From: Candidatus Zixiibacteriota bacterium
GTDB taxonomy: Bacteria; Zixibacteria; MSB-5A5; GN15; FEB-12
Length of the DNA: 64,000 nt
Assembly (NCBI GenBank): GCA_022571985.1
Contig: JACZWU010000002.1
Coordinates: 62,001-126,000 of the forward strand
Direction: 5' to 3'
The notes below the pieces were generated by a model. The model had not been told where the DNA came from. It ran no database searches and saw nothing but the letters and a program-made list of their open reading frames with translations. The position numbers and the translations under genes are program-made. Below are positions 25,497 through 33,928 of the stretch, in pieces; the first letter of the stretch is position 1, and each line of letters opens with the position of its first letter.

Positions 25497-26693
25497 ATGC
25501 GTAGTTTCTACCCTCTGATATTTTCGATAATATTCATTCTTTTTTTCGGTCTGCTTGAAATATTACTCTTAAGAGTACTTAACAAAGTCTGGTGGAAAAA
25601 GCGTCTGGTCAGGTACGCAGCGATAGGACTGCCAATCTTTGGTTCGTTGATGGTCCTGCTCTGGGCCTTAGGAGAATACAATACTATCGGCTGGCTCTCT
25701 TTTACAGGAGCAATTCTGGCAGTAACCGCTTTCATGTTAGAATTTGCGCTGATGGTCTCGCTGCCGGTATCGGGGGCACTTCATCTTTTCCAGCACCTTG
25801 CAGATTTTATAGCGAAAAGAAAAAGCGGCCAAGTAAACGAAGTCATAAACCAGAAGCGCCGGCTGTTTTTGAAAACTGCCGCTGTAGCCGTACCCGCTAT
25901 AACCGTAGTTGGTGCAGTATCAGGAATCAGTAATTCTTTTCACGAGGTAAATGTTTACCGCCGGAAGTTGTTTTACAAGGATTTACCCGAAGAATTAGAA
26001 GGTTTGAAAATCTTCCACCTCTCAGATCCACACCTGCACCACTATGTTACACTCTCGGATTTGGAAGACGTTCTTAGTGCTGCTGAAAAATTCCGGCCTG
26101 ATATTACACTGGTTACAGGAGATATAGCCGACGATCTCAATCTACTGCCGGATGCGCTAAATATGATTGAGCAGCTCAAGTCCCCTCTGGGAACATTCGC
26201 TTCCTTAGGTAACCATGAGTATTTCAGAGGAGTGAAGCGGGTCAGGCGCATTTTTGATAAGTCTGACACTCCGCTTTTAGTCGATGAAGGAATAGTCATG
26301 CCAGTCGGTAATCTTAAACTAATGGTTGGCGGCGCCGATGATCCTGTCAGAATGAGAGTAAGAAATGTTGACTTTTTCCGTACCTCCATAGACTATCTCC
26401 TCTCCCGGCAGCCCCTGGGAGATTTTTCTATCCTTATGAGCCACAGGCCCTACGCTCTTGACTACGCCTCTGAAAAAGAGTTTGATCTGGTCTTAGCGGG
26501 TCACACCCACGGCGGTCAGATAGGATTTATGGGTCGTTCGGTATTTGAAAGCGTCTGGCCGGACAGGTACCTCTGGGGTGAATACTCTATGGGGAAAACC
26601 AAACTTTACACATCTTCGGGAATGGGACACTGGTTTCCCTTCAGACTGGGTTGTCCCTGCGAGGCTCCCATTCTGGAATTACACCGGGGTTAA
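25497..26693 (+). CDS. Membrane-anchored metallophosphoesterase (YkuE/YaeI-like)
   Basis: 398 residues. Three to four hydrophobic segments fill residues 1-105, then a further segment after RRLFLKTAAVAVPAITVVGA (twin-Arg-like). The calcineurin-type phosphoesterase domain spans about residues 160-395 with all metal motifs: FHLSDPHLHH, LVTGDIADD, LGNHEYFRG and LAGHTHGGQIG. The family includes YkuE and YaeI; the substrate cannot be read. The start is 134 bp after trkH on the same strand, so co-transcription with the K+ genes is possible but unproven. Confidence 0.88.
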   Translation: MRSFYPLIFSIIFILFFGLLEILLLRVLNKVWWKKRLVRYAAIGLPIFGSLMVLLWALGEYNTIGWLSFTGAILAVTAFMLEFALMVSLPVSGALHLFQHLADFIAKRKSGQVNEVINQKRRLFLKTAAVAVPAITVVGAVSGISNSFHEVNVYRRKLFYKDLPEELEGLKIFHLSDPHLHHYVTLSDLEDVLSAAEKFRPDITLVTGDIADDLNLLPDALNMIEQLKSPLGTFASLGNHEYFRGVKRVRRIFDKSDTPLLVDEGIVMPVGNLKLMVGGADDPVRMRVRNVDFFRTSIDYLLSRQPLGDFSILMSHRPYALDYASEKEFDLVLAGHTHGGQIGFMGRSVFESVWPDRYLWGEYSMGKTKLYTSSGMGHWFPFRLGCPCEAPILELHRG

Positions 26694-26781
26694 TTAAAAA
26701 CATATTCGAGTTTTTCGAAATTGACTACAAATTACCCTCTAAAGAAGAGCAAAGTTTTTTTCAAAAAAGTTACGATTTTTC

Positions 26782-26811
26782 TTGCACAAAAAATTAAAAA
26801 AACCTTACTTT
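26782..26811 (+). promoter_or_regulatory. Promoter candidate for the H1-like/SWIB gene
   Basis: TTGCAC at 26782-26787 and TACTTT at 26806-26811 with an 18-nt spacer (or TTACTT with 17). It is embedded in A/T tracts (AAAAAATTAAAAAAA) that would act as bent or UP-like DNA. Confidence 0.45.
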
Positions 26812-26910
26812 TCCCTATGAGAAGTGATTTGGTTTTCTGGGAGCAGTTAACGAAGAAAATCTGAGCACGAAAAACCTAACAAAACCTATATTTTAACAAA
26901 GGAGTTAAAC

Positions 26911-27456
26911 ATGGCAGTAGCGCGTAAGAAGAAGGCGAGCGCCAAGAAGAAACCGGCTAAGAGAAAAGTAGCCAAGAGAAAACCGGCCGCTAAGAAAAAA
27001 GTTGCCAAGAAGAGAACTACTACTAAGAGAAAAGTAGCCAAGAAGAAACCGGCTAAAAGAAAAGTAGCCAAGAGAAAACCGGCCGCTAAGAAAAAAGTTG
27101 CCAAGAGAAAACCAGCTGCTCGTAAAAAAGCAACAGCTAAAAGAAAACCAGCCGCGCGCAAGGCGGCCCCTCGCAAAAAAGCTAGAGCAAAATCAAAAAC
27201 TAAACGTAAACCAAACGCTGCTTTTATGCGCCCGGTGACTCTTTCGAGCGAATTGGGTGAGGTTGTCGGGCACAAGGCTATACCTCGTACAGAGGTCACC
27301 AAAAGGCTCTGGCTCTATATCAAGAAGTATAAACTGCAGGACAACGTTAATCGTCGTATGATTAACGCCGACCCTAAACTCTTAAAAGTTTTTGGCGGTA
27401 AAAAGAAAGTTAATATGTTTGAAATGACCAAGCTGGTCTCCAAACATATGAAATAA
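26911..27456 (+). CDS. Histone H1-like / SWIB domain fusion protein
   Basis: 181 residues. Residues 1-105 are a lysine/arginine/alanine repeat tail (units such as KRKVAKRKPAAKKKVAK), as in histone H1-like bacterial nucleoid proteins. Residues about 106-181 form a SWIB/MDM2 domain: PVTLSSELGEVVGHKAI, VTKRLWLYIKKYKLQD and ADPKLLKVFGG with MFEMTKLVSKHMK. Expected to bind DNA through the tail. SWIB domains are mostly eukaryotic chromatin modules but occur in Chlamydia and scattered bacteria. AAAGGAG lies 7 nt before the ATG; it has its own promoter candidate and terminator, so it is a single-gene, probably highly expressed unit. Confidence 0.92.
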   Translation: MAVARKKKASAKKKPAKRKVAKRKPAAKKKVAKKRTTTKRKVAKKKPAKRKVAKRKPAAKKKVAKRKPAARKKATAKRKPAARKAAPRKKARAKSKTKRKPNAAFMRPVTLSSELGEVVGHKAIPRTEVTKRLWLYIKKYKLQDNVNRRMINADPKLLKVFGGKKKVNMFEMTKLVSKHMK

Positions 27457-27483
27457 TTCGTACTGCGTTTTAGTACAATAGTC

Positions 27484-27514
27484 AGCAGGCCGGTTAAGTC
27501 CGGCCTGCTTTTTT
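27484..27514 (+). terminator. Intrinsic terminator of the H1-like/SWIB gene
   Basis: AGCAGGCCGG 27484-27493 pairs with CCGGCCTGCT 27500-27509 (10 bp, 6-nt loop), followed by TTTTTT. Confidence 0.93.
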
Positions 27515-27607
27515 ATGGGTTGTTATTTCAAAACAGCCTGAGTATCCTTACATTTCTAATGAATGTTATCCAGCAAAAAGCAGACAGAACAGAGGCAGCT
27601 TACTAGA

Positions 27608-28849
27608 ATGTCAACAGTCCTCCCCTTCAAAGGTCTGAGACCAAAATCGGACCTTGCCTCTCAGATTGCATCTCCCCCCTACGATGTTTTAAGCAGCGCT
27701 GAAGCCAGAGCTTTGGTGAAAGAAAACCGGCTGTCGTTTTTGAGAGTGAATAAACCAGAAGTTGATTTCCCCCCCGAACAGTCTGCCTATTCCGAAGAAG
27801 TTTACAATTCCGGCAAAAAAATTCTTGAAAATATGATCTCGGCGGGACAGTTAGTCAAAGATAACCAGCCGGCTTTTTACCTGTATCAGCTTAGCTGGCT
27901 GGGGAAATCACAGACCGGACTGGTCTGCCTTTGCTCAGTCGACGAATATGAAAACGGTTTCATCAAAAAACACGAACTGACCCGTCCTCAAAAAGTAAAT
28001 GACCGGGCAGATCATATGCTCGCTCTTAATACTCAGGTGGGACCGGTAATGATGACGCTTAAACCAAATCAGGAGATCAACCGGCTCTTTGACAAGCTGA
28101 CAGAGAGCGTACCTGAAATAGATTTCGAAGCAGACGATTCTGTCAGGCACAGGATCTGGGTCGTAAGTGACGCTGACAGTATCGGTAGCTTAAAAGAGGC
28201 ATTTGAAGCGGTAGATTTTCTGTACATTGCCGACGGGCACCATCGCTCTGAGTCAGCCGCCGAGGTGCGTCGTCGCTTAAAAGAGCAGAACTCGTCTCAC
28301 CATGGCAGCGAGCCATACAACTATTTTCTGTCAGTAATCTTTCCCTCAGACCAGATGCGAATACTTTCTTATAACAGGGTTGTGACTGATCTGGGGCGAC
28401 TGTCTCTTGAAGAATTGCTCGAAAACGCTTTAGAAAATTTTATAATTGAGAAATCTGAGAGACCTTTTGAACCGCTGACCAACACAGAATTTGGCATTTA
28501 TTCGCAAGGGAAATGGTATAAACTGACAGTGCGAGACAAGGTTTTTGATGCCAGCAGCGTCACCGCTTCTATTGGCTCGGCTATTTTAGAAAACTGTTTC
28601 TTGAAAACTTATCTGAAAATTGATGATGTTCGAAAAGACCCCCGTATTGAATTTGTCGGGGGAATTAGAGGACTCGGTGAGCTGGAGCGGCTGGTAGATT
28701 CCGGCAAGTTTGCAATCGCCTTTTCGGTTTCAGCGGTGACAGTCGGGCAATTATTGAAAGTAGCCGATGCCAACCAGATAATGCCGCCCAAATCTACCTG
28801 GTTTGAACCGAAACTTAGAAGCGGACTTTTATCCCACACTTTCGACTAA
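27608..28849 (+). CDS. DUF1015 family protein
   Basis: About 413 residues. Typical start STVLPFKGLRPKSDLASQIASPPYDVLS. Family markers include LYIADGHHRSESA (about residue 208) and NYFLSVIFPSDQMRILSYNRV. Biochemical role unsettled. The ATG at 27608 is preferred because the family normally begins at this PF.G.RP stretch; an ATG at 27563 would add 15 polar residues. It is followed by serA after 19 bp and then serC, so it belongs to a serine-biosynthesis operon. Confidence 0.88.
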   Translation: MSTVLPFKGLRPKSDLASQIASPPYDVLSSAEARALVKENRLSFLRVNKPEVDFPPEQSAYSEEVYNSGKKILENMISAGQLVKDNQPAFYLYQLSWLGKSQTGLVCLCSVDEYENGFIKKHELTRPQKVNDRADHMLALNTQVGPVMMTLKPNQEINRLFDKLTESVPEIDFEADDSVRHRIWVVSDADSIGSLKEAFEAVDFLYIADGHHRSESAAEVRRRLKEQNSSHHGSEPYNYFLSVIFPSDQMRILSYNRVVTDLGRLSLEELLENALENFIIEKSERPFEPLTNTEFGIYSQGKWYKLTVRDKVFDASSVTASIGSAILENCFLKTYLKIDDVRKDPRIEFVGGIRGLGELERLVDSGKFAIAFSVSAVTVGQLLKVADANQIMPPKSTWFEPKLRSGLLSHTFD

Positions 28850-28868
28850 ATTAGGAGCTTTACAAAAA

Positions 28869-29747
28869 ATGCTGATTTTAATATCCGATGCTTTTGACAA
28901 GACGCTGCCGGAAAAACTAAAACAATACGGCGAAGTTACCGATGACAAGAATCGCCTGCCCGAAGCAGAAATCGTCTTAGTCCGCAGCAAGACCCAGGCG
29001 ACCAGAGAATATATTGACCAGGCCAAAGGTCTAAAAATGATAATCCGCGGCGGCGTCGGGCTTGATAATATCGACATAGAATACGCTGAGCAAAAAGGGA
29101 TAGCCGTGTACAATACTGCCGACGCCTCCACCACCGCAGTTGCGGAACTTACTTTTGCGCTGATGATAGCCATGCCCAACCAGTTAGTAAGAGCGCAGCA
29201 ATCGATGACCGAGGGGAAATGGATAAAAAAAGAGCTGATGCGCACTGAGCTGATGGGCAAGACGCTCGGTATTTTGGGCATGGGTCGTATCGGCACCGCC
29301 TTAGCAATTCGCGCCCGTGCTTTCCGGATGAACATTTTGTGCTGGCGGCCGCTCGTATATTTTTCAGACTTCGCTGTTATCAGAAATCATTTAGAAGAAG
29401 TACTGGCAGAGTCGGACTATATCTCCCTGCATATGCCGCTGTTAGATTCCACCCGCGGCATTATAAATAAGAAAACTCTGGCCTCTGTTAAAAAAGGGGC
29501 TTATATGATTAACACCGGCCGGGCTCAGTGCGTAGTCGAAGAAGACATAGCAGCAGCCTTAGAAGAAGGGACTCTGGCCGGATATGCCAGTGACGTCTGG
29601 TATTCTGATCCGCCCGAAAACTCGCCGCTTATAAGTGCCCCCAACGTCTTGATGACACCGCATATCGGAGCCAGTTCGACCGAAAACATGCAGCGCATTG
29701 GAGAAATAATCGAGAAACTTATTGGCGACTATGTTGAGCACCATTAA
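28869..29747 (+). CDS. serA: D-3-phosphoglycerate dehydrogenase-like 2-hydroxyacid dehydrogenase
   Basis: 292 residues, the short form without the C-terminal ACT domain. Oxidises 3-phosphoglycerate to 3-phosphohydroxypyruvate with NAD. The Rossmann motif LGILGMGRIGTALAIRA is present, as are the catalytic segments RGGVGLDNIDIEYA (Arg/substrate), LLDSTRGIINKKTL and MTPHIGASSTEN (catalytic His). ATG 28869 has TTAGGAG 11 nt upstream. The track through the DUF1015 end is out of frame, so this start is firm. serC follows after 29 bp, which makes the SerA assignment far more likely than another 2-hydroxyacid dehydrogenase. Confidence 0.9.
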   Translation: MLILISDAFDKTLPEKLKQYGEVTDDKNRLPEAEIVLVRSKTQATREYIDQAKGLKMIIRGGVGLDNIDIEYAEQKGIAVYNTADASTTAVAELTFALMIAMPNQLVRAQQSMTEGKWIKKELMRTELMGKTLGILGMGRIGTALAIRARAFRMNILCWRPLVYFSDFAVIRNHLEEVLAESDYISLHMPLLDSTRGIINKKTLASVKKGAYMINTGRAQCVVEEDIAAALEEGTLAGYASDVWYSDPPENSPLISAPNVLMTPHIGASSTENMQRIGEIIEKLIGDYVEHH

Positions 29748-29776
29748 CGAATAACTAAAAACAAGCAGGCCAGAAA

Positions 29777-30859
29777 ATGTCAGATAGAATTTATAATTTT
29801 AATGCCGGTCCGGGTACACTTCCGCTGGAAGTCTTACAAAAAGCTCAGAGCGAACTCTTAAATTACAAAAACAGCGGCATGTCGGTCATGGAAATTTCAC
29901 ATCGCTCAAAAGATTACGAAGAAATAAACGACAGAGCTATGGCACTATTCAAAGAGCTGATGGGACTGGATGACAGTTATAAAGTCATGTTTATGGGTGG
30001 CGGAGCATCGTCTCAGTTTGCTATTATCCCGATGAATTTTTTAAGTTCTGACAAAACTGCCGTATATATCGATACCGGTGAGTGGTCTGGTAGAGCCATC
30101 AAAGAAGCCAAAAAATTTGGAACAGTAGATTTGGCCGGATTTTCGGGCGATAAAAATTATAACGCCATTCCAGCTATCGATTCTTTGAACATACCCGACA
30201 GTGCCGAGTATCTGCATCTGACTTCAAACAACACTATTTTTGGCACCCAGTGGCAGAGTTTCCCGAAAACAAACCTGCCGCTTTTCTGTGATATGTCATC
30301 AGACATTTTGTCCAGACAGTTAGATTTTTCTATGTTTGATTTATTCTATGCCGGCTCCCAAAAAAATCTGGGACCAGCCGGTGTCACTGTTATAATCGCT
30401 AGAGACAGTCTGCTCAAAAATTGCAACAGCAATCTCCCGGTCATTTTCGACTATAACACTCACGCCTCCAAAAATTCGCTTTATAATACACCGCCGGTAT
30501 TTTCTATTTATATGGTCAAACTGGTTTTAGAATGGATAAATGAAAGAGGCGGACTAAAGACGATAGAAAAAGAAAACGCCGCTAAGAAAGATTGTATTTA
30601 TGGTCTGATGGACGACCATGCCGATTTTTATCGGGGGACGGCCCAAAAAGACAGCCGCAGCTGGATGAATATAACAATGCGGCTGCCATCAGAAGATCTT
30701 GAGAGCAAATTCATTGCAGAAGCGAAAGCGGCCGGGTTCGGTGGACTCAAAGGCCACCGTTCGGTTGACGGAGTTCGTGTTTCGCTGTACAATGCCATGC
30801 CGCTAGCCGGCGCTGAAAAATTGGCTGAGTTTATGCTGGAGTTTAAGAAAGTAAACTAA
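29777..30859 (+). CDS. serC: Phosphoserine aminotransferase
   Basis: 360 residues. Converts phosphohydroxypyruvate and glutamate to phosphoserine with PLP. The start IYNFNAGPGTLP is diagnostic, and the PLP lysine lies in FYAGSQKNLGPAGVT (about residue 196). The C-terminus GLKGHRSVDGVRVSLYNAMP matches the family substrate loop. It is the last gene of the DUF1015-serA-serC operon; no serB is seen in the window. Repeat DNA follows immediately. Confidence 0.95.
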   Translation: MSDRIYNFNAGPGTLPLEVLQKAQSELLNYKNSGMSVMEISHRSKDYEEINDRAMALFKELMGLDDSYKVMFMGGGASSQFAIIPMNFLSSDKTAVYIDTGEWSGRAIKEAKKFGTVDLAGFSGDKNYNAIPAIDSLNIPDSAEYLHLTSNNTIFGTQWQSFPKTNLPLFCDMSSDILSRQLDFSMFDLFYAGSQKNLGPAGVTVIIARDSLLKNCNSNLPVIFDYNTHASKNSLYNTPPVFSIYMVKLVLEWINERGGLKTIEKENAAKKDCIYGLMDDHADFYRGTAQKDSRSWMNITMRLPSEDLESKFIAEAKAAGFGGLKGHRSVDGVRVSLYNAMPLAGAEKLAEFMLEFKKVN

Positions 30860-30861
30860 TT

Positions 30862-31000
30862 GTTTTTCCAGCGTAGGCTGGAATCCATCTTCGCCGTCAT
30901 TGCGAGTCCCGGCCTTGCCGGGACGCGGCAATCTATACTGTGAATGCAAACGAGATTGCTTCGTCGCCCCGACTGTGTCGGGACTCCTCGCAATGACGAT
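30862..31000. repeat. Long imperfect inverted repeat (dispersed 'CGTCATTGCGAG' element)
   Basis: CGTCATTGCGAG (30895-30906) returns as CTCGCAATGACG near 30987-30998. Inside are GTCCCGGCCTTGCCGGGAC (a hairpin), GCAATCT / AGATTGC, and CCCCGACTGTGTCGGG (a hairpin). The outer edge carries TTTTCCAGCGTAGGCTGG. It has the form of the common intergenic palindromic elements of bacterial genomes. Short open frames across it are not genes. Confidence 0.8.
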
Positions 31001-31052
31001 GTTGGAGAGGCTTTTTCTTGAGCCGGTCGAACGGGGGCTACTGATTGCTCGA

Positions 31053-31388
31053 TCACTCATTCACCGGTCTTATGGCATCCCTTGCAAGAAGTCGAACGGC
31101 CTCTTGGTCGAACAGGACTATCATTGAGTAGACGCCGATGGCGGTGCCATGAGGAAAGGTAAGTAGATTGAAAATGGACATGACTATGCCAAGTATACGT
31201 GCCCAGGGCCTGAGCTTAATTAGGCCGACACCGGCAATAACGCCGGGGATTGAGAAAATCACGATTGCCAAGGGGAGATAAGTGGTTTCGAAAGACACCC
31301 CGAAAAAGATTGCAATCCCGATTGTGGTCAGATTGAGGGCGATATGGAGCCAGCCCACTATGGTTATATGTTTTGAGATATTACGCAT
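31053..31388 (-). CDS. Small multi-pass membrane protein
   Basis: 111 residues with about three hydrophobic helices: ITIVGWLHIALNLTTIGIAI, YLPLAIVIFSIPGVIAGVGL and ILGIVMSIFNLLTFP. The motif IKLRPWARILG between helices resembles small DUF-type membrane proteins seen in many lineages. Function unknown. It is flanked by repeat DNA on both sides. Confidence 0.7.
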   Translation of the reverse strand: MRNISKHITIVGWLHIALNLTTIGIAIFFGVSFETTYLPLAIVIFSIPGVIAGVGLIKLRPWARILGIVMSIFNLLTFPHGTAIGVYSMIVLFDQEAVRLLARDAIRPVNE

Positions 31389-31463
31389 CGATTGTTTCCC
31401 ACCAAAGTTTTTCGCGCTAATTTATAGATATAATTAAAAAATACTTTATAGCATTGTCAATTG

Positions 31464-31535
31464 TTTTTCGAGGTCCGCCCATCACGGCGGGTTCCCACTT
31501 GTCCTGAGCCTGTCGAAGGATCTGCCCTTTGGCAG
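31464..31535. repeat. Dispersed repeat modules
   Basis: GGTCCGCCCATCACGGCGGG (hairpin CCGCC / GGCGG), GTCCTGAGCCTGTCGAAGG, and CTGCCCTTTGGCAG (hairpin). It abuts the stop of the epimerase gene. Confidence 0.55.
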
Positions 31536-31538
31536 AAA

Positions 31539-32435
31539 CTAATACAACCCAATGGTTTCTTTAATTGCCTCTTTCAAACTGTACTGCGCTTTCCAGTCCA
31601 GCGCTTTTTCTGCTTGAGTCATGTCGGCCTGAGTGTCGCTTTGATAAGTAGATGGGTCATACGGCATTTCAAAATATTCCGGATCTAAATTTGTGCCCAT
31701 GACATCGTTTAAGACAGCTACTAACTCGTTAAACGATGTCGCCAGCCCTGTGCCCACGTTATAGACTCCGCTCTTGACATTAGCCGCTTTGATAGTCGCT
31801 GCTACAACATCTTTTATATAAATATGATCACGTTTTTGCTCACCGTGCTTAAACAACCGCGGATTTTTGCCCTCTTTCATCTGATTATAAAGATGATAAA
31901 TCATCGAGGCCGCCCTGCCTTTGTGTTGTTCGCCCGCACCGAAAACGTTAAAATAGCGCAAGCCTACAATCTGCATTTTGTCAAAAAGTTTTTCAGCCAT
32001 AAAGTCCATCTCGAGTTTTGATTTGCCATAGACCGAAATCAGCTCTTTTTCCTGCGATTCTTTCATCGGTACCGGGCCGTTGCCGTACAGATTGGCGGTA
32101 GAAGCATAAACAAGTTTAGCATTATTCTTCTTGGCTAATTTAATAATATGCTCAAATCCCTGAATGTTAGCCCGCATCATTTCTGCGTCGTCATCAAATC
32201 TGGGGTCGGTGATAGCGGCCTGATGAATTATCAGATCAATCTTCTGGTTCAGCTCAAACGGCCGGGAAATATCGAGTTTGAGAAATTCGCCATTGAAACC
32301 TTTTAGATTACCCATAACGCCCGACATCAGATTATCGACAATAGTAACCTCATGCCCGCTCGCTTGAAGCTCTAAGGCGATATTGGAGCCGATAAATCCG
32401 GCACCGCCTGTTATCAGACACTTTAGTTTATCCAT
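31539..32435 (-). CDS. NAD-dependent epimerase, HldD-like
   Basis: 298 residues, extended SDR fold: nucleotide-binding ITGGAGFIGSNIALEL, the Ser/Tyr/Lys site as YASTANLYG and SVYGKSKLEMD. The segment GRAASMIYHLYNQMKEG and FKHGEQKRDHIYIKDV is like ADP-glycero-manno-heptose 6-epimerase (HldD/RfaD). It is divergent from the serine palmitoyltransferase gene. In sphingolipid-making bacteria such as Caulobacter, a ceramide reductase (CerR) of the same epimerase superfamily works with Spt, so that role is an alternative. I lean to HldD by motif and keep CerR open by context. Confidence 0.8.
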   Translation of the reverse strand: MDKLKCLITGGAGFIGSNIALELQASGHEVTIVDNLMSGVMGNLKGFNGEFLKLDISRPFELNQKIDLIIHQAAITDPRFDDDAEMMRANIQGFEHIIKLAKKNNAKLVYASTANLYGNGPVPMKESQEKELISVYGKSKLEMDFMAEKLFDKMQIVGLRYFNVFGAGEQHKGRAASMIYHLYNQMKEGKNPRLFKHGEQKRDHIYIKDVVAATIKAANVKSGVYNVGTGLATSFNELVAVLNDVMGTNLDPEYFEMPYDPSTYQSDTQADMTQAEKALDWKAQYSLKEAIKETIGLY

Positions 32436-32691
32436 TTAATAAGTTTCATAGAACAGAGCCGAAGATACTCATTGGAAGCGTCTCTGTCACCATCACATTG
32501 CCTGGCAGTCAGGGTTACTTCCTGAAGAGGCTCCAAATGCTCTGTAACCGCATCAGAGCGCCTGTTTTGCAGGATTTAGAGAGTGTCTCAATACTGTCTA
32601 ATCTTTCTAATTCCTTGACAATTAAGCCAAAAATAGGTTGTTTTGCAGCGGTGAATTATATCCCTGTTACAATGTTGTTAGGAGTAAGCAG
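32436..32691. other. Divergent intergenic region (epimerase / SPT)
   Basis: 256 bp. Contains TTGACA at about 32616 (ATTCCTTGACAATTAAG) without a good -10 box at normal spacing. TAGGAG at 32679-32684 is the Shine-Dalgarno of the SPT gene. No other feature seen. Confidence 0.4.
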
Positions 32692-33918
32692 TTGCATCCC
32701 CAAGAAAAGACCGCGGTAACTATTTCAGACCTGTTTGAAAAAGCCTACAAGTTTACCGCCGCTCGCGAGGTAATGGCATTAGGCATTTATCCTTATTTTC
32801 ACCCGGTTCAATCTGCGCTCGGTAATGAAGTTGTTATAGACGGCAAGAGCTGCATTATGGTCGGCTCAAATAATTATCTGGGTTTAGTTGACCACCCTAA
32901 AGTCAAAGAAGCCGCCGCCAAGGCTTCCATGAAATACGGCTCCGGCTGTACCGGCTCCCGTTTTTTAAACGGCACACTCGATTTACATCTGGAACTCGAA
33001 GACCGCCTGGCAAAATTTATGAAAAAAGAAAAAGTACTGGTCTTTTCGACCGGCTTTCAGACAAACCTGGGTGTTATTTCCTGTCTGGTCGGCAAAAATG
33101 ATGTCGCTTTGATAGATCGTCAGGACCATGCCTGTATTGTCGACGGCTGCCGTCTGGCCTACGGGAAAACGCATAAATTTGCTCACAATGACATAAATGA
33201 CTTAGAGCGGCTCTGTAACAACCTGCGCAGCAACGGCCATCGCGCCGGGATTTTAATAATTGTCGATGGCGTTTTCTCAATGGAGGGGGACATCATCAAT
33301 CTGCCGGATTTGATCACGGTGGCAAAGAAGTTCCATGCGCGCGTTATGGTTGACGACGCTCATGCTGTTGGTGTTTTGGGTGAAAATGGCGCCGGTACCG
33401 CCGAGCATTTTAAGCTGATAGACGAAGTAGATTTGACGATGGCCACCTTTTCCAAGTCGTTTGCAGCACTCGGTGGCTATGTGGCAGGCGACACCGACAT
33501 AATTCACTTCATACAGCATAGCGCCCGCTCGCTTATTTTTTCTGCTTCAATTGCCCCGGCCAATGCCGCCGCAGCCTTAGCGGCTTTAGACATTATGGAA
33601 AGCGAACCCGAACGCCGCGAAAACTTGTGGAAAAACGCCAGACGAATGAAAAAAGAATTTGACAGCCTCGGTTTTGATACCGGCGCTTCAGAGACTCCGA
33701 TAATACCGATAGTTGTCGGCGGAGATCTTGAAGCATTCGAATTCTGGAAAGAACTTTTTGACAACGGCATCTTCACCAATCCGGTAGTTTCTCCGGCTGT
33801 ACCTGCGGGACAGTCAATGATCAGAACCTCATACACCGCCACCCATACCGACGAACACCTCGACCGGGTAGTCGAAATCATGGCCAGGGTTGGCAAAAAA
33901 CGCGGACTGATTTCTTAA
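32692..33918 (+). CDS. spt: Serine palmitoyltransferase-like alpha-oxoamine synthase
   Basis: 408 residues from TTG 32692, chosen because TAGGAG ends 7 nt upstream. PLP enzyme joining an acyl thioester to an amino acid. The family features are GSNNYLGLVDHP, KYGSGCTGSRFLNGTLDLH, VDGVFSMEGDIINLP, VDDAHAVGVLG and the PLP lysine in TFSKSFAALGGY. The YGSGCTGSRFLNGT block and the N-terminal GIYPYFHPVQS are typical of bacterial serine palmitoyltransferase, while KBL has SVRFICGTQ there. It is followed after 10 bp by the GNAT gene, which supports ceramide synthesis. The alternatives are KBL or AONS. Confidence 0.8.
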   Translation: MHPQEKTAVTISDLFEKAYKFTAAREVMALGIYPYFHPVQSALGNEVVIDGKSCIMVGSNNYLGLVDHPKVKEAAAKASMKYGSGCTGSRFLNGTLDLHLELEDRLAKFMKKEKVLVFSTGFQTNLGVISCLVGKNDVALIDRQDHACIVDGCRLAYGKTHKFAHNDINDLERLCNNLRSNGHRAGILIIVDGVFSMEGDIINLPDLITVAKKFHARVMVDDAHAVGVLGENGAGTAEHFKLIDEVDLTMATFSKSFAALGGYVAGDTDIIHFIQHSARSLIFSASIAPANAAAALAALDIMESEPERRENLWKNARRMKKEFDSLGFDTGASETPIIPIVVGGDLEAFEFWKELFDNGIFTNPVVSPAVPAGQSMIRTSYTATHTDEHLDRVVEIMARVGKKRGLIS

Positions 33919-33928
33919 AAAAATTACT

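Noticed and set aside
26911-27300. Lys-rich repeat as low-complexity non-coding DNA
   Set aside because: The frame is unbroken, has a strong Shine-Dalgarno and terminator, and continues into a complete SWIB domain.
32692-33918. 2-amino-3-ketobutyrate CoA ligase paired with an SDR threonine dehydrogenase
   Set aside because: KBL has ANNYLGLS and SVRFICGTQ; here these are SNNYLGL and GSRFLNGT. The neighbouring epimerase has HldD-type rather than threonine dehydrogenase-type motifs.
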